A stretch of 12,441 nt of DNA from Alphaproteobacteria bacterium. Lineage in GTDB: Bacteria; Pseudomonadota; Alphaproteobacteria; UBA9219. The notes beneath the pieces are model-generated. The model was not told where the DNA came from. It searched no databases and saw only the letters and a program-made list of their open reading frames with translations. The DNA lies in the NCBI GenBank assembly GCA_028865155.1, contig JAGWKW010000018.1, forward strand, positions 1 to 12,441, read 5' to 3'. Numbering within the stretch: the stretch's first letter is position 1; the number at the start of each line of letters is the position of its first letter. Below are positions 5,697-12,441 of the stretch, piece by piece. The position numbers were made by a program, and so were the translations under genes.

Positions 5697-6464
5697 TTAA
5701 GCGCCGTTCTTGATCTGCGCGACAGTCGGTAAAAGGTTCGAAGCCTCGCGGTTGCGCTTGAAGGTCAGGGCGGTATCGCCCGCCTGTTCGTAAACGCCGA
5801 CCAGGGCCTCGCGCTGCGTCAGATTGACGATGGCGGGGAAATCCTCCAAAGGATCGACCTCATCGGCGATGATCGCGGGCGCAAAATCGAAGCCGAAAGC
5901 CGGTTTCTGGAAAATGAAGCGCGGCTGATTGTCGGCGGGATCGTAAGCTCCGGCGACGATGCCGAAACCCTGGCGCGCGAAGACATTCCAGCTGCGCTTG
6001 TTGGCGGCAGAAATCTGGGCAAAAACATGGGCGGCCATGCGCACGGTCGGCTGTTCGAGCGCGCATGTAACCAAATGCTGCGACAATTCATTGCCGCGCC
6101 AACTCGGATGCACGGCCATACTTTTGAAGGCGACGACGCTGTCGGTCAGCGCGGCGTGATGGAAGGCGATGTCGTTCTTGGTGAACAGGCGCAGCGCAAG
6201 AGCTTCACGCAAATCGACCGGGCCCATGATCGCCATCTGCGCGATCAACTGCCCATCGGTGCGAATACCGACCATGATGCCGTCATGCCCGGCGAGCAGA
6301 TTCTGGAAATAGGCGATCGGCTGCGGCAGCACGAACATCTTCATCTCGGCGGGCAGCGCGGCGCGCACCGTTTCCTGCAACGCCAGAACGTCGACGAGGT
6401 CGGCGTCATTCAACACGCCGACATGGGCCTTATGGCCCGTTTTGGGAAGTATATATTCGCTCAT
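5697..6464 (-). CDS. GNAT-family N-acetyltransferase
   Basis: This 255-residue protein has the acetyl-CoA-binding motif A of GNAT enzymes: the strand VVAFKSMAV leads into VHPSWRGNELSQHLV (118-132), where WRGNEL stands for the R/QxxGxG/A pyrophosphate loop. A later helix, SAANKRSWNVFARQGFG (152-168), is the usual motif B region (Asn followed by Phe-x-x-x-GF). It probably transfers an acetyl group to an amine; the acceptor is unknown. The C-terminal 75 residues are outside the GNAT core and unrecognised. It lies 87 bases after lptB on the same strand, so it may be read from the lpt operon or from its own promoter. AAGGCGG upstream of ATG 6464 is the likely ribosome binding site. Confidence 0.8.
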   Translation of the reverse strand: MSEYILPKTGHKAHVGVLNDADLVDVLALQETVRAALPAEMKMFVLPQPIAYFQNLLAGHDGIMVGIRTDGQLIAQMAIMGPVDLREALALRLFTKNDIAFHHAALTDSVVAFKSMAVHPSWRGNELSQHLVTCALEQPTVRMAAHVFAQISAANKRSWNVFARQGFGIVAGAYDPADNQPRFIFQKPAFGFDFAPAIIADEVDPLEDFPAIVNLTQREALVGVYEQAGDTALTFKRNREASNLLPTVAQIKNGA

Positions 6465-6544
6465 TGCTTTTGCCGCCTTGCGCCAATCCGGCCATAGGCT
6501 AACCGAAATCGGTGAAAATAATAAAGGAATCTTTAAGGTTAATG

Positions 6545-6561
6545 CCGGCTTTTAGAGCCGG
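6545..6561 (-). terminator. Small hairpin over the lptB stop codon
   Basis: On the minus strand CCGGCT-CTAAA-AGCCGG forms a 6-bp stem with the lptB stop codon in the loop. No clean T-run follows directly; the next bases are CATTAACC, with T-rich sequence only further on. It may be a weak terminator or mRNA-stabilising hairpin between lptB and the acetyltransferase gene. Confidence 0.25.
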
Positions 6562-7349
6562 AACTCCTCGCCCAGATAAACCCGGCGAACATCGGCATTT
6601 TCAATGATTTCCTTGGGCGTGCCTTCCATCAAAACGCGCCCGTCATGGATGATGTAGGCGCGGTCGACGATCTCGAGCGTTGCCCGGACGTTATGGTCGG
6701 TGATCAAAACGCCGATGCCCCGGTCGCGCAAATGGACGACAAGGTCGCGAATATCGCCGAGCGCGATCGGATCGATACCGGCGAAAGGCTCGTCGAGCAG
6801 GACGAAATGCGGCTGCGACGCCAGCGCGCGCGCAATCTCGAGCCGCCGCCGTTCGCCGCCCGACAGAGCGATGGATGGCGCCTGGCGCAAATGGGTGATG
6901 CCGAATTCGGCCAGAAGCTCGTTGAGCATATGCTCGCGCGTGTCGTAATCGGGTTCGACGACTTCGAGAACGGCGCGGATATTGTCTTCAACCGTCAGGC
7001 TGCGGAAGATGGAAGATTCCTGCGGCAGATAGCCAAGCCCGAGCCGCGCGCGGCGGTACATCGGAAATTCGGTCACATCGATGCCGTCGAGGAAGATGCG
7101 CCCCGTGTCGGCGCGCACCAGCCCGGTGACGAGATAGAAGCATGTCGTTTTTCCGGCGCCGTTGGGGCCGAGCAGCCCGACGACTTCGCCGCGCTGCAGG
7201 GTAAAGCTGACATCGTGCACGACGGGGCGGCGCTTGTAGCGTTTGCCCAGATGCTCGGCGGCCAACCCTTTGGCATGGCCGGGGCGGCGCGCGGGCTGCC
7301 TGACCGGCTTGACAAGCGGAACGACCTTGGCGGGATGATGGTGCTTCAT
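6552..7349 (-). CDS. lptB: Lipopolysaccharide export ATPase LptB
   Basis: This is the cytoplasmic ATPase of the LptB2FG transporter, which extracts lipopolysaccharide from the inner membrane. In 265 residues it carries Walker A GPNGAGKTT (61-69), Q-loop Gln110 in YLPQESSIFR, signature LSGGERRRLEIARAL (162-176), Walker B FVLLDEP (182-188) and switch His219 in ITDHN. The segment IFRSLTVEDNI and the end VYLGEEFRL are diagnostic of LptB. An extra N-terminal extension of roughly 28 residues, rich in His, Lys, Arg and Pro, precedes the usual start. Later starts are hard to support because the ATG overlaps the lptA stop (ATGA), suggesting coupling. LptF and LptG are not in the window, as is common. 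Confidence 0.96.
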   Translation of the reverse strand: MKHHHPAKVVPLVKPVRQPARRPGHAKGLAAEHLGKRYKRRPVVHDVSFTLQRGEVVGLLGPNGAGKTTCFYLVTGLVRADTGRIFLDGIDVTEFPMYRRARLGLGYLPQESSIFRSLTVEDNIRAVLEVVEPDYDTREHMLNELLAEFGITHLRQAPSIALSGGERRRLEIARALASQPHFVLLDEPFAGIDPIALGDIRDLVVHLRDRGIGVLITDHNVRATLEIVDRAYIIHDGRVLMEGTPKEIIENADVRRVYLGEEFRL

Positions 7350-8236
7350 GGCGCGCCTTCCGTTTTTTTGCTCTGCGGGGCGGATTTGCTTGGGCCCATA
7401 TGTGCAGGCAAAAGTGCGCGGACGCGCCCCGACCCGTCATTCATCAGGCGGCTCTGGTTGGTCTTGAAATCGCTTTCGGCGACGTCGCCGGTCAATTGCA
7501 TGCCGTTGGCGCGGGTGATGCGGACATGGCCGGATACGATGGCGATGTCGCGCGCCGCGTCATAGACCGCGCGATCGCCGCGCGTCACATCGTTTTTCGT
7601 GATGACCGTGACATGGCCCTGCGCGGTCATTTTATAAAGCTGATCCTGCCCGTTGGGCTGGGCGCGGAACTCGGCGGTCAGGACGTCGCCTTCGACATGG
7701 CGGTCGCCCTTGACTGCGACGGCATTGCCGCGCGCAATCGCAAGCTTTTTCAGATCCCAGTATTCAAGGCTGTCGCGCGCCGTCACCCTAAGCTGGCCGG
7801 AGGTATAGCTAAGGTCGTGCCCCGTGACGACAATCACATGCTGGTCCGTGTCGTCCTCGGCATGGTCGCCGATGATATGCGTGCCGTTAGGACGGGTGAT
7901 AAGAACATGGCCGTCGGCGGTCATCAGATCGATATTGCCGGCGTCGCTTTTTTGTCCGTTTGCAGTCTTGACCGGTTTTTCGCCCTTGGGCGTTTCGCGT
8001 TGGTGCGCCGTCAGAAGGTCGGCGGTAATGGTCGTATCGCCGCGCACCGCCTTGGCGTTGCCGCGCGCGACGTAAAGATTTTTATCCTGGTACCATTCAA
8101 GGCTCTGGTCGGCGGTGACCTCGATCTGCCGGGGGGGCTGTTGGGGGGATGCGGGCGCAGGTTTGGCCTCGGCTGCTGCTGCCGTCGCGGCGCCGATTGT
8201 CAGGCCAATAGCCAGGGTGAGGAGGCTCAAACGCAT
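7346..8236 (-). CDS. lptA: LptA, periplasmic LPS bridge protein with duplicated OstA repeat
   Basis: LptA forms the periplasmic filament that carries lipopolysaccharide from LptC to LptD. This protein has a signal peptide (MRLSLLTLAIGLTIGAATAAAA) and a Pro-rich linker. It then has two OstA-like beta-jellyroll repeats, about 37-139 and 148-254. They align through QIEVTADQSLEWYQDKN with QLRVTARDSLEYWDLKK, YVARGNAKAVRGD with AIARGNAVAVKGD, and TADGHVLI with TAQGHVTV. E. coli LptA is about 185 residues with one domain; this one is 296, with a loop of about 30 residues in repeat 1 and a basic tail. It lies 45 bases after lptC and overlaps lptB by 4. No strong ribosome binding site is visible. Confidence 0.9.
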   Translation of the reverse strand: MRLSLLTLAIGLTIGAATAAAAEAKPAPASPQQPPRQIEVTADQSLEWYQDKNLYVARGNAKAVRGDTTITADLLTAHQRETPKGEKPVKTANGQKSDAGNIDLMTADGHVLITRPNGTHIIGDHAEDDTDQHVIVVTGHDLSYTSGQLRVTARDSLEYWDLKKLAIARGNAVAVKGDRHVEGDVLTAEFRAQPNGQDQLYKMTAQGHVTVITKNDVTRGDRAVYDAARDIAIVSGHVRITRANGMQLTGDVAESDFKTNQSRLMNDGSGRVRALLPAHMGPSKSAPQSKKTEGAP

Positions 8237-8281
8237 CGTCTATCCGGATTCAAACTTCTGTTCTCGCCGTAAAATCTTGAT

Positions 8282-9004
8282 TTACGGTAAAGATCGCGCG
8301 GACACGGGTTTATCAGAGCCGGGAAGATCATGCAAATAAAGGGTAGCCTTGGCAGGGCCTTGGATTATCACGGTCTTTCCGGAATCGAGGAAGCGAAACC
8401 CTTGTCCACGCACGGTGCCGAACCCGCCTTGCAGCAGAACGGGCTTGTCGCCCCAGGCTTCGTCGTTGTTAAGATTAACCAAAGCCTCTTCGGTCGAAAA
8501 TTCGTAGCCCTTGTTATGGAAAATATGGACATGGCCGCCGAGCCATAACTTCCTGGTTTTGTTGTCATAACGCCCGATATCGGCGGTGCTGTCGAGCCAG
8601 GCGCCGTTTTGCAGCGTGACTTCGCCTTCCGGTTTTTTCAGATCGTAAATGTCGGGCATGTTGGTGGGGTGGGTCGCCTGCGCCGCGAGCAGGGAATAGG
8701 GTTCGTTTTTGTCATCCACCCCTGTGTAATGAAGATTGTCGATAACAAGATTGGGAATATTCTTGGCCACATTTTTCATGATGAAGCCGGGGCGAAGCTC
8801 GGGCCACACGAACAGCAGCAGCAAAACCGCGCCTGCAAGCACGGGCAGCCACAGCCGCAGCCTTTTGCCCAGATAGATGCCGCGTCCGCTGCGCGCGTGC
8901 AAAATGCGCTGCGTCAGGCGCGGCTGAATGAAGTCGAGCCTGCCATGCGGCTTTTGCGCCTGTTCGGGGGGACGGGGGTCGTTCATGGCCGTGATGTTAC
9001 TCAT
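8282..9004 (-). CDS. lptC: LptC, inner-membrane LPS export protein
   Basis: LptC receives lipopolysaccharide from LptB2FG and passes it to LptA. The 240-residue protein has a basic cytoplasmic N terminus of about 48 residues, one membrane segment (LWLPVLAGAVLLLLFVW, 51-67) and a periplasmic beta-rich domain. In that domain, NLVIDNLHYTGVDDKNEPY and later RKLWLGGHVHIFHNKGYEF match the LptC/YrbK pattern. E. coli LptC has a much shorter N terminus before the membrane segment; longer ones occur in alphaproteobacteria. An in-frame ATG at 8986 (Met7) is an alternative start; neither has a clear ribosome binding site. It lies 33 bases after the upstream membrane-protein gene and before lptA. Confidence 0.88.
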   Translation of the reverse strand: MSNITAMNDPRPPEQAQKPHGRLDFIQPRLTQRILHARSGRGIYLGKRLRLWLPVLAGAVLLLLFVWPELRPGFIMKNVAKNIPNLVIDNLHYTGVDDKNEPYSLLAAQATHPTNMPDIYDLKKPEGEVTLQNGAWLDSTADIGRYDNKTRKLWLGGHVHIFHNKGYEFSTEEALVNLNNDEAWGDKPVLLQGGFGTVRGQGFRFLDSGKTVIIQGPAKATLYLHDLPGSDKPVSARSLP

Positions 9005-9037
9005 AAATACGGCAAAAAGCAGATTTTCTCATATCCG

Positions 9038-9640
9038 CTATATTGTTGACGCGACTTGTTTTTTCTCGGCCAAAGCTTTGCGCCGCAAGGCGATATAGGT
9101 TGCAAAGGTCCAATCCGACGCCATCAGCCAGAAAGGGTAGAGAAGAGTCGATGCCGTCGGATGCGGCACCGAGAACAGCAGGAAGAAATAGCGCAAGCCT
9201 GCCCAAAAATAAGAATGCGGCGGCTCGCCCCACGGGTCGCGCCACGATTTCCGGATCGTCGGCCAATAGCTGAAAATGTCGAAAACGATCAGCAGGGCCA
9301 GCGCAGCGACCGGCGAATTGGTCAGTTTCCAGAAGACAATCGTCATCATCGCGCCGCCCAGCGACACCCAATCGCCGCGCGTTATGTCTTTTTCGCCGAC
9401 GAAAAGCGCCAGAACGGAAAAGGCAAAACAGCAGACGACGACAAGCGCCAGTCCCCAGACCGACGGCCCGCCGCCGAGCCGGAACTGCGCATAGGCGCCG
9501 ATGGCGACGACCAGACCCCAACTGAACCACGAAAAAGCGTGCGGCCGCGTTTTGCCCCGGTAGATCGACAGGCCGTAAGTGCCGTAGCGGATCAGCGACG
9601 CCGCGACGGAAAGCCAGACGAAGAAAATTTCGTGGGACAT
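9038..9640 (-). CDS. PQ-loop-like polytopic membrane protein
   Basis: This 200-residue protein has about six or seven hydrophobic segments (near 5-26, 37-54, 60-80, 93-106, 109-125, 142-158, 166-186). Two similar loops, GKTRPHAFSWFSWG (29-42) and WPTIRKSWRDPWGEP (126-140), each put Pro, Ser-Trp and polar residues between helices, resembling the repeated motif of PQ-loop/SemiSWEET-type proteins. Those families move sugars or amino acids, but many bacterial relatives are uncharacterised, so no substrate is assigned. It begins 3 bases after the rnd stop and ends 33 bases before lptC, so it is probably co-transcribed with the lpt genes. Family placement is by motif impression. Confidence 0.7.
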   Translation of the reverse strand: MSHEIFFVWLSVAASLIRYGTYGLSIYRGKTRPHAFSWFSWGLVVAIGAYAQFRLGGGPSVWGLALVVVCCFAFSVLALFVGEKDITRGDWVSLGGAMMTIVFWKLTNSPVAALALLIVFDIFSYWPTIRKSWRDPWGEPPHSYFWAGLRYFFLLFSVPHPTASTLLYPFWLMASDWTFATYIALRRKALAEKKQVASTI

Positions 9641-9643
9641 TCT

Positions 9644-10276
9644 TTAATCGGGCCTGCGCGTCGGCTTGTGCGAAAACACATCGACGTCGCGCCAGCCCAA
9701 AACGTCAAGCTCGGCGCGGACGGGCAGGAAATCCATGACTTTGCGCGCCAGTTCGGTGCGGCCTTCGCGCACAAGCATCTCATCAAGTTTGGCCTTGAGC
9801 TTGTGCAGGTACAAAACATCCGAGGCAGCGTAAGTCATCTGATCTTGCGTCAGCACCGGCGCGCCCCAGTCCGAGGTTTGTTGTTCCTTCGACAGATCTA
9901 TTGAAATGAGGCTTTTGCTCAAATCCTTGAGGCTGTGACGGTCGGTAAAAGTGCGGACAAGGACGGAAGCGATCTTGGTGCAATAGACCGGCTGCGGCAT
10001 GACGCCGAGCCAGCGATAGATCGCGGCCAGGTCTGCGCGCGCGAAATGGAACAGCTTCATAACCTTCGGATCGGCCATCAGCTTTTTGAGATTCGGGGCC
10101 TCGTATCGTTCTTGCGAAAGCTGAACGAGATGCGCGTTGCCGTCACCGCTCGAAAGCTGGACGAGGCATAACCGGTCGCGATCCCAGTTCAAGCCCATGG
10201 ATTCGGTATCGATGGCGACGCAATCGCCGAAAGAAAGCCCGGCAGGCAAATCGCCAGCGTGAAGGGTTATGGTCAT
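9644..10276 (-). CDS. rnd: Ribonuclease D-like 3'-5' exonuclease (DEDDy)
   Basis: This is a 3'-5' exoribonuclease-fold protein of the DEDDy family, expected to trim tRNA or other RNA 3' ends using two metal ions. Catalytic positions are visible: Asp23 and Glu25 in VAIDTESMGL, Asp82 in FHFARADLAAI, and Tyr149 with Asp153 in YAASDVLYL. At 210 residues it holds only the exonuclease domain; E. coli RNase D is about 375 and adds two HRDC domains. The short form is common next to lptC in alphaproteobacteria. It is the first gene of the minus-strand block. A minus-strand promoter could overlap the neighbouring hairpin (TTGCTT, 17 bases, TATGTC), which is speculative. Confidence 0.92.
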   Translation of the reverse strand: MTITLHAGDLPAGLSFGDCVAIDTESMGLNWDRDRLCLVQLSSGDGNAHLVQLSQERYEAPNLKKLMADPKVMKLFHFARADLAAIYRWLGVMPQPVYCTKIASVLVRTFTDRHSLKDLSKSLISIDLSKEQQTSDWGAPVLTQDQMTYAASDVLYLHKLKAKLDEMLVREGRTELARKVMDFLPVRAELDVLGWRDVDVFSHKPTRRPD

Positions 10277-10294
10277 AGCGTGTCCGTCAAGTTA

Positions 10295-10310
10295 ATGTCC
10301 GGTCAGACAT
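10295..10310. repeat. Small inverted repeat next to the large hairpin
   Basis: ATGTC-CGGTCA-GACAT forms a 5-bp inverted repeat that shares its last two bases with the large hairpin at 10309. It sits between the start of rnd and the glycosyltransferase cluster, where an operator could lie. Five base pairs may be chance. Confidence 0.25.
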
Positions 10311-10346
10311 AACACGGCTTTTGCGCCGAAGCAAAAGCCGTGTTAT
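10309..10346 (+). terminator. Perfect 16-bp-stem hairpin followed by a T-rich stretch
   Basis: The arm at 10309-10324 (ATAACACGGCTTTTGC) is exactly complementary to 10331-10346, around the loop GCCGAA. TTCTTGGTTTCTT follows on the plus strand, so it reads best as a plus-strand Rho-independent terminator, yet no plus-strand gene ends here. The other strand lacks a T-run after the stem. It overlaps the first codons of the longest glycosyltransferase frame (GTG 10340) and lies 33 bases upstream of rnd. It may mark an old gene boundary, end an unseen transcript, or insulate two divergent units. Confidence 0.6.
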
Positions 10347-11581
10347 TTCTTGGTTTCTTATCAACAGGTCGTGTCTTGGAAACTCCTCTCCCCCCTCTCG
10401 GCATCAGCTGGGTGCTGGCCACCATCTCCGGCTATGGCATTTATGGAATCCAGATCCTGCTGCAATATCTGCGGCGCGGCGGCGGCCCTAAAAACTGTAT
10501 CCTGACCAGCACACCCTCGGTCGCGGTGCTGCCGCCGCTCGCACAGGCGAAACTCGATCCGATTTTCGCCACGGCAACCAAAATCCACGGTTATCTGAAG
10601 GAAAACCCAACCGAGATTTTGAGCTTCAAGCATCCGATGCTGCATGGCTGCAGCAGCGATTTTTCCGGCTTCGCCGGGCAGGATCGCGTCTGGGGTGCGC
10701 CCAACGTCGCCTGCGCCGCAATTGAACATCTGGTCTGTACCGATCACGGGCGCAAAATTTCGAAAAATTACGACATGTTCATCGCGATCTCACGCTGGAA
10801 TGCCGATTACCTCAAAAGCCTCGATGTTGGCCCCGTGCATCTGTGTTTTCAGGGTATCGATCCGGCCCTGTTTTATCCGGGGCCGTCCTCGGGCCTCTAC
10901 CGCGACCGGTTCGTCATTTTCTCGGGCGGAAAATTCGAATACCGCAAAGGGCAGGATATTGTCCTTGCGGCGTTCAAACGTTTCCGCGAAAAATATCCCG
11001 ACGCGTTGCTCGTGACCTGCTGGCAAAATCTGCTTGCGCCTGACGTGCAGGCTTTCAGCCTCGCAGGCCATATCGACGGCGTGCCGGACATGGCTGCCGA
11101 ATATGGGCTGCAAATGACGCCGTGGCTTTTGAAACAAGGGTTGCCGCCCGGCAGCTTCGTCGATCTGCCTTTCACGCATAATCTTCTTATGCCTTCGGTC
11201 TTGCGCGATTGCGACATGGCCGTGTTCCCGAACCGTTGCGAAGGCGGTACCAACCTCGTGGCGATGGAAGCGATGGCCTGCGGCGTGCCGACTTACGTGT
11301 CCTACAATACCGGGCAAAAAGACCTCGCCGACCTGATCGGCTGCGATGCGTTCCGCGCGCAAGGGCCGGTCAAACAATCGGTCGCGATGCAAACTATCGC
11401 CGATTGGGGCGAAACGAATGTTGACGAAGTCGTCGCGGCGATGGAGCATGTCTATAGCGACCGTGCGGCTGCGCGCGCCAAGGCGGCGCGGGTCGCGGCC
11501 AAGGTCGCGGCGGAATGGAACTGGGGCGGGTTGAACGAAAAATTGTTGCAGGTCGTTTGCGACAGAAAGAGCGAAGCATGA
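10340..11581 (+). CDS. GT-B glycosyltransferase (GT4-like)
   Basis: This is a probable retaining glycosyltransferase using a nucleotide-sugar donor. In 413 residues (from GTG 10340), the N-terminal half has GISWVLATISGYGIYGIQ (21-38). The C-terminal Rossmann half has FSGGKFEYRKGQDIVLAAF (194-212), then NRCEGGTNLVAMEAMACGVP (298-317), which is the donor-binding E-x7-E region of GT4 enzymes, here with eight residues between Glu301 and Glu310. The start is uncertain: GTG 10340 lies inside a strong hairpin and has no ribosome binding site, while TTG 10376 has AACAGG upstream. VLFLGFLSTG would make a sensible first beta strand, favouring 10340. It overlaps the next gene by ATGA. The acceptor is unknown; cell-surface glycan synthesis is the likely role. 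Confidence 0.85.
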   Translation: MLFLGFLSTGRVLETPLPPLGISWVLATISGYGIYGIQILLQYLRRGGGPKNCILTSTPSVAVLPPLAQAKLDPIFATATKIHGYLKENPTEILSFKHPMLHGCSSDFSGFAGQDRVWGAPNVACAAIEHLVCTDHGRKISKNYDMFIAISRWNADYLKSLDVGPVHLCFQGIDPALFYPGPSSGLYRDRFVIFSGGKFEYRKGQDIVLAAFKRFREKYPDALLVTCWQNLLAPDVQAFSLAGHIDGVPDMAAEYGLQMTPWLLKQGLPPGSFVDLPFTHNLLMPSVLRDCDMAVFPNRCEGGTNLVAMEAMACGVPTYVSYNTGQKDLADLIGCDAFRAQGPVKQSVAMQTIADWGETNVDEVVAAMEHVYSDRAAARAKAARVAAKVAAEWNWGGLNEKLLQVVCDRKSEA

Positions 11582-12336
11582 GCGAAAAACCCTTCATCGT
11601 CGTCGGCACGCCGTGCTTCGGCGGCATGGTGTCGCAGAATTATACCATGTCGCTTTTGAACCTGTCCGAAGCGGCTGCGCGCGAAGGGTTCCGGATGGCC
11701 GTGGTCATGCTCGGCAACGACGCGCTGATCACGCGCGGACGCAGCGCCATCGTCGCCAAATTCCTCGACAATCCGGAGACCACGCATTTGCTATTCGTCG
11801 ATGCCGATATAGGTTTTTCTGTCGAAGCCGTCACGCGCATGCTGAAATTCGGCCAGGATTTTGTCGCAGGCCTGTATCCGGCCAAGATCATCGACTGGCA
11901 TCAATTGGCGCAGCATTTCGGCCGCACGCCCGAGGCTTTGGACGAAGCCGGCCTTGCTTATGTCGGCGCGCTGTGCGAAGGCGCCGAGGCGCGGCGCAAG
12001 GACGGGTTCGCTACAGGCACTTATGCCGGCACCGGGTTCCAGCTTATCAAGCGCGATGTGTTCAAGCGCATGATCGATGCCTATCCTCAAAGCAAATATA
12101 GATCGCTGCACGCTTTTCCGCGGCCAAGCGCGCCGTCGGATAATCTTTATGCACTGTTCGATTGCATGATTGACGCCGAAAGCGGCGTTTATCTGAGCGA
12201 AGATTACGCTTTTTGCCGCCGCTGGCGCGCGATCGGTGGCGAGATCTGGCTCGATCTCGAAAGCAAGCTTACCCATAACGGCTCCTACACCTATCGCGGC
12301 AATGCTGCCGCGCGTTTTATGGAAGGCATGCAATGA
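11578..12336 (+). CDS. GT-A-like glycosyltransferase with DAD motif
   Basis: This 252-residue protein has the layout of a small GT-A glycosyltransferase. It has a nucleotide-binding strand IVVGTPCFGGMVS (7-19), the segment LITRGRSAIVAKFL (50-63), a metal/donor motif LLFVDADIGF (71-80, DxD as Asp75-Ala-Asp77), GTGFQLIKRDVF (151-162), and a catalytic-region motif YLSEDYAFCRRWR (205-217). His233 in LTHNG may bind the metal. The start is ATG 11578, overlapping the previous stop (ATGA) with AAAGAG upstream; an earlier in-frame start at 11515 would lie inside the previous gene. It probably acts with its neighbours on a surface glycan. Donor and acceptor are unknown. Confidence 0.82.
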   Translation: MSEKPFIVVGTPCFGGMVSQNYTMSLLNLSEAAAREGFRMAVVMLGNDALITRGRSAIVAKFLDNPETTHLLFVDADIGFSVEAVTRMLKFGQDFVAGLYPAKIIDWHQLAQHFGRTPEALDEAGLAYVGALCEGAEARRKDGFATGTYAGTGFQLIKRDVFKRMIDAYPQSKYRSLHAFPRPSAPSDNLYALFDCMIDAESGVYLSEDYAFCRRWRAIGGEIWLDLESKLTHNGSYTYRGNAAARFMEGMQ

Positions 12337-12441
12337 CCGCGCCTTTTGTCGCTATCGGCGTGCCTTCGGGCGATATGGTTCATACCGATTTCGCCATGGC
12401 GCTCGCGATGCTGTGCAAGCAGGCAGGGGATGCGGCGTTTC
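12333..12441 (+). CDS. Start of a third glycosyltransferase-like gene, 3' end outside window
   Basis: ATG 12333 overlaps the previous stop (ATGA) and opens a frame that runs to the window end, 36 codons. The product starts MTAPFVAIGVPSGDMVHTDF, which resembles the start of the preceding protein (KPFIVVGTPCFGGMVSQNYT) in spacing and the VG-P-GxMV core. It is therefore probably a related GT-A-like enzyme. Too little is visible for a firm assignment. Confidence 0.65.
   Translation, partial: MTAPFVAIGVPSGDMVHTDFAMALAMLCKQAGDAAF

Noticed and set aside
6645..9904. Long plus-strand frames antisense to lptB, lptA and the PQ-loop/rnd genes
   Set aside because: The minus-strand products carry catalytic or family motifs; the plus-strand products look like shadow translations.

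Overview
The window looks like a stretch of alphaproteobacterial chromosome. Most of it is GC-rich: hand count gives 41 of 60 G+C at 2221-2280. The gene set and order also fit this group: a short ribonuclease D, then lptC-lptA-lptB on one strand, plus a leucine-type ABC transporter and a YqaA-type membrane protein. I cannot name the genus.

Region 1 (about 1-863) is clearly AT-rich (18 of 60 G+C at 61-120). It holds the 3' part of a gene ending in a PD-(D/E)XK nuclease domain and a possible 64-residue gene pointing towards it. It stops exactly at the 3' end of a tRNA-Glu(UUC) gene (864-939, minus strand). This is the usual geometry of an integrated genomic island. A second, inverted, slightly degraded copy of the tRNA 3' end lies at 807-826.

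Region 2 (940-1343) is a 404-base divergent intergenic region. I see no gene in it, but it holds a 16-bp tandem repeat and a terminator-like hairpin just before livG.

Region 3 (1344-5693, plus strand) is a tightly packed operon: livG and livF (ATPases of a branched-chain amino-acid/amide ABC transporter), two tandem paralogous periplasmic binding proteins, and a YqaA/DedA-type membrane protein. Gene junctions overlap or are 1-13 bases apart. No LivH or LivM permease is present, so the ATPases and binding proteins must use permeases encoded elsewhere.

Region 4 (10276 down to 5697, minus strand) reads rnd, a PQ-loop-like membrane protein, lptC, lptA, lptB and a GNAT acetyltransferase. LptB (ATPase), LptC (membrane-anchored periplasmic protein) and LptA (periplasmic bridge) belong to the lipopolysaccharide export machine. 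LptA here consists of two consecutive OstA-type repeats.

Region 5 (10340 to the end, plus strand) is the start of a glycosyltransferase cluster: a GT-B enzyme, a GT-A-like enzyme with a DAD motif, and the beginning of a third gene resembling the second. They are coupled by ATGA overlaps. A perfect 16-bp-stem hairpin sits at the boundary between rnd and this cluster. Regions 4 and 5 together suggest a cell-envelope locus, though a link between export and these glycosyltransferases is only inferred.

I found no CRISPR array, complete insertion sequence, rRNA or replication origin. The most unusual features are the tRNA-bounded nuclease island, the doubled LptA, the permease-less LIV operon and the two unexplained hairpins.
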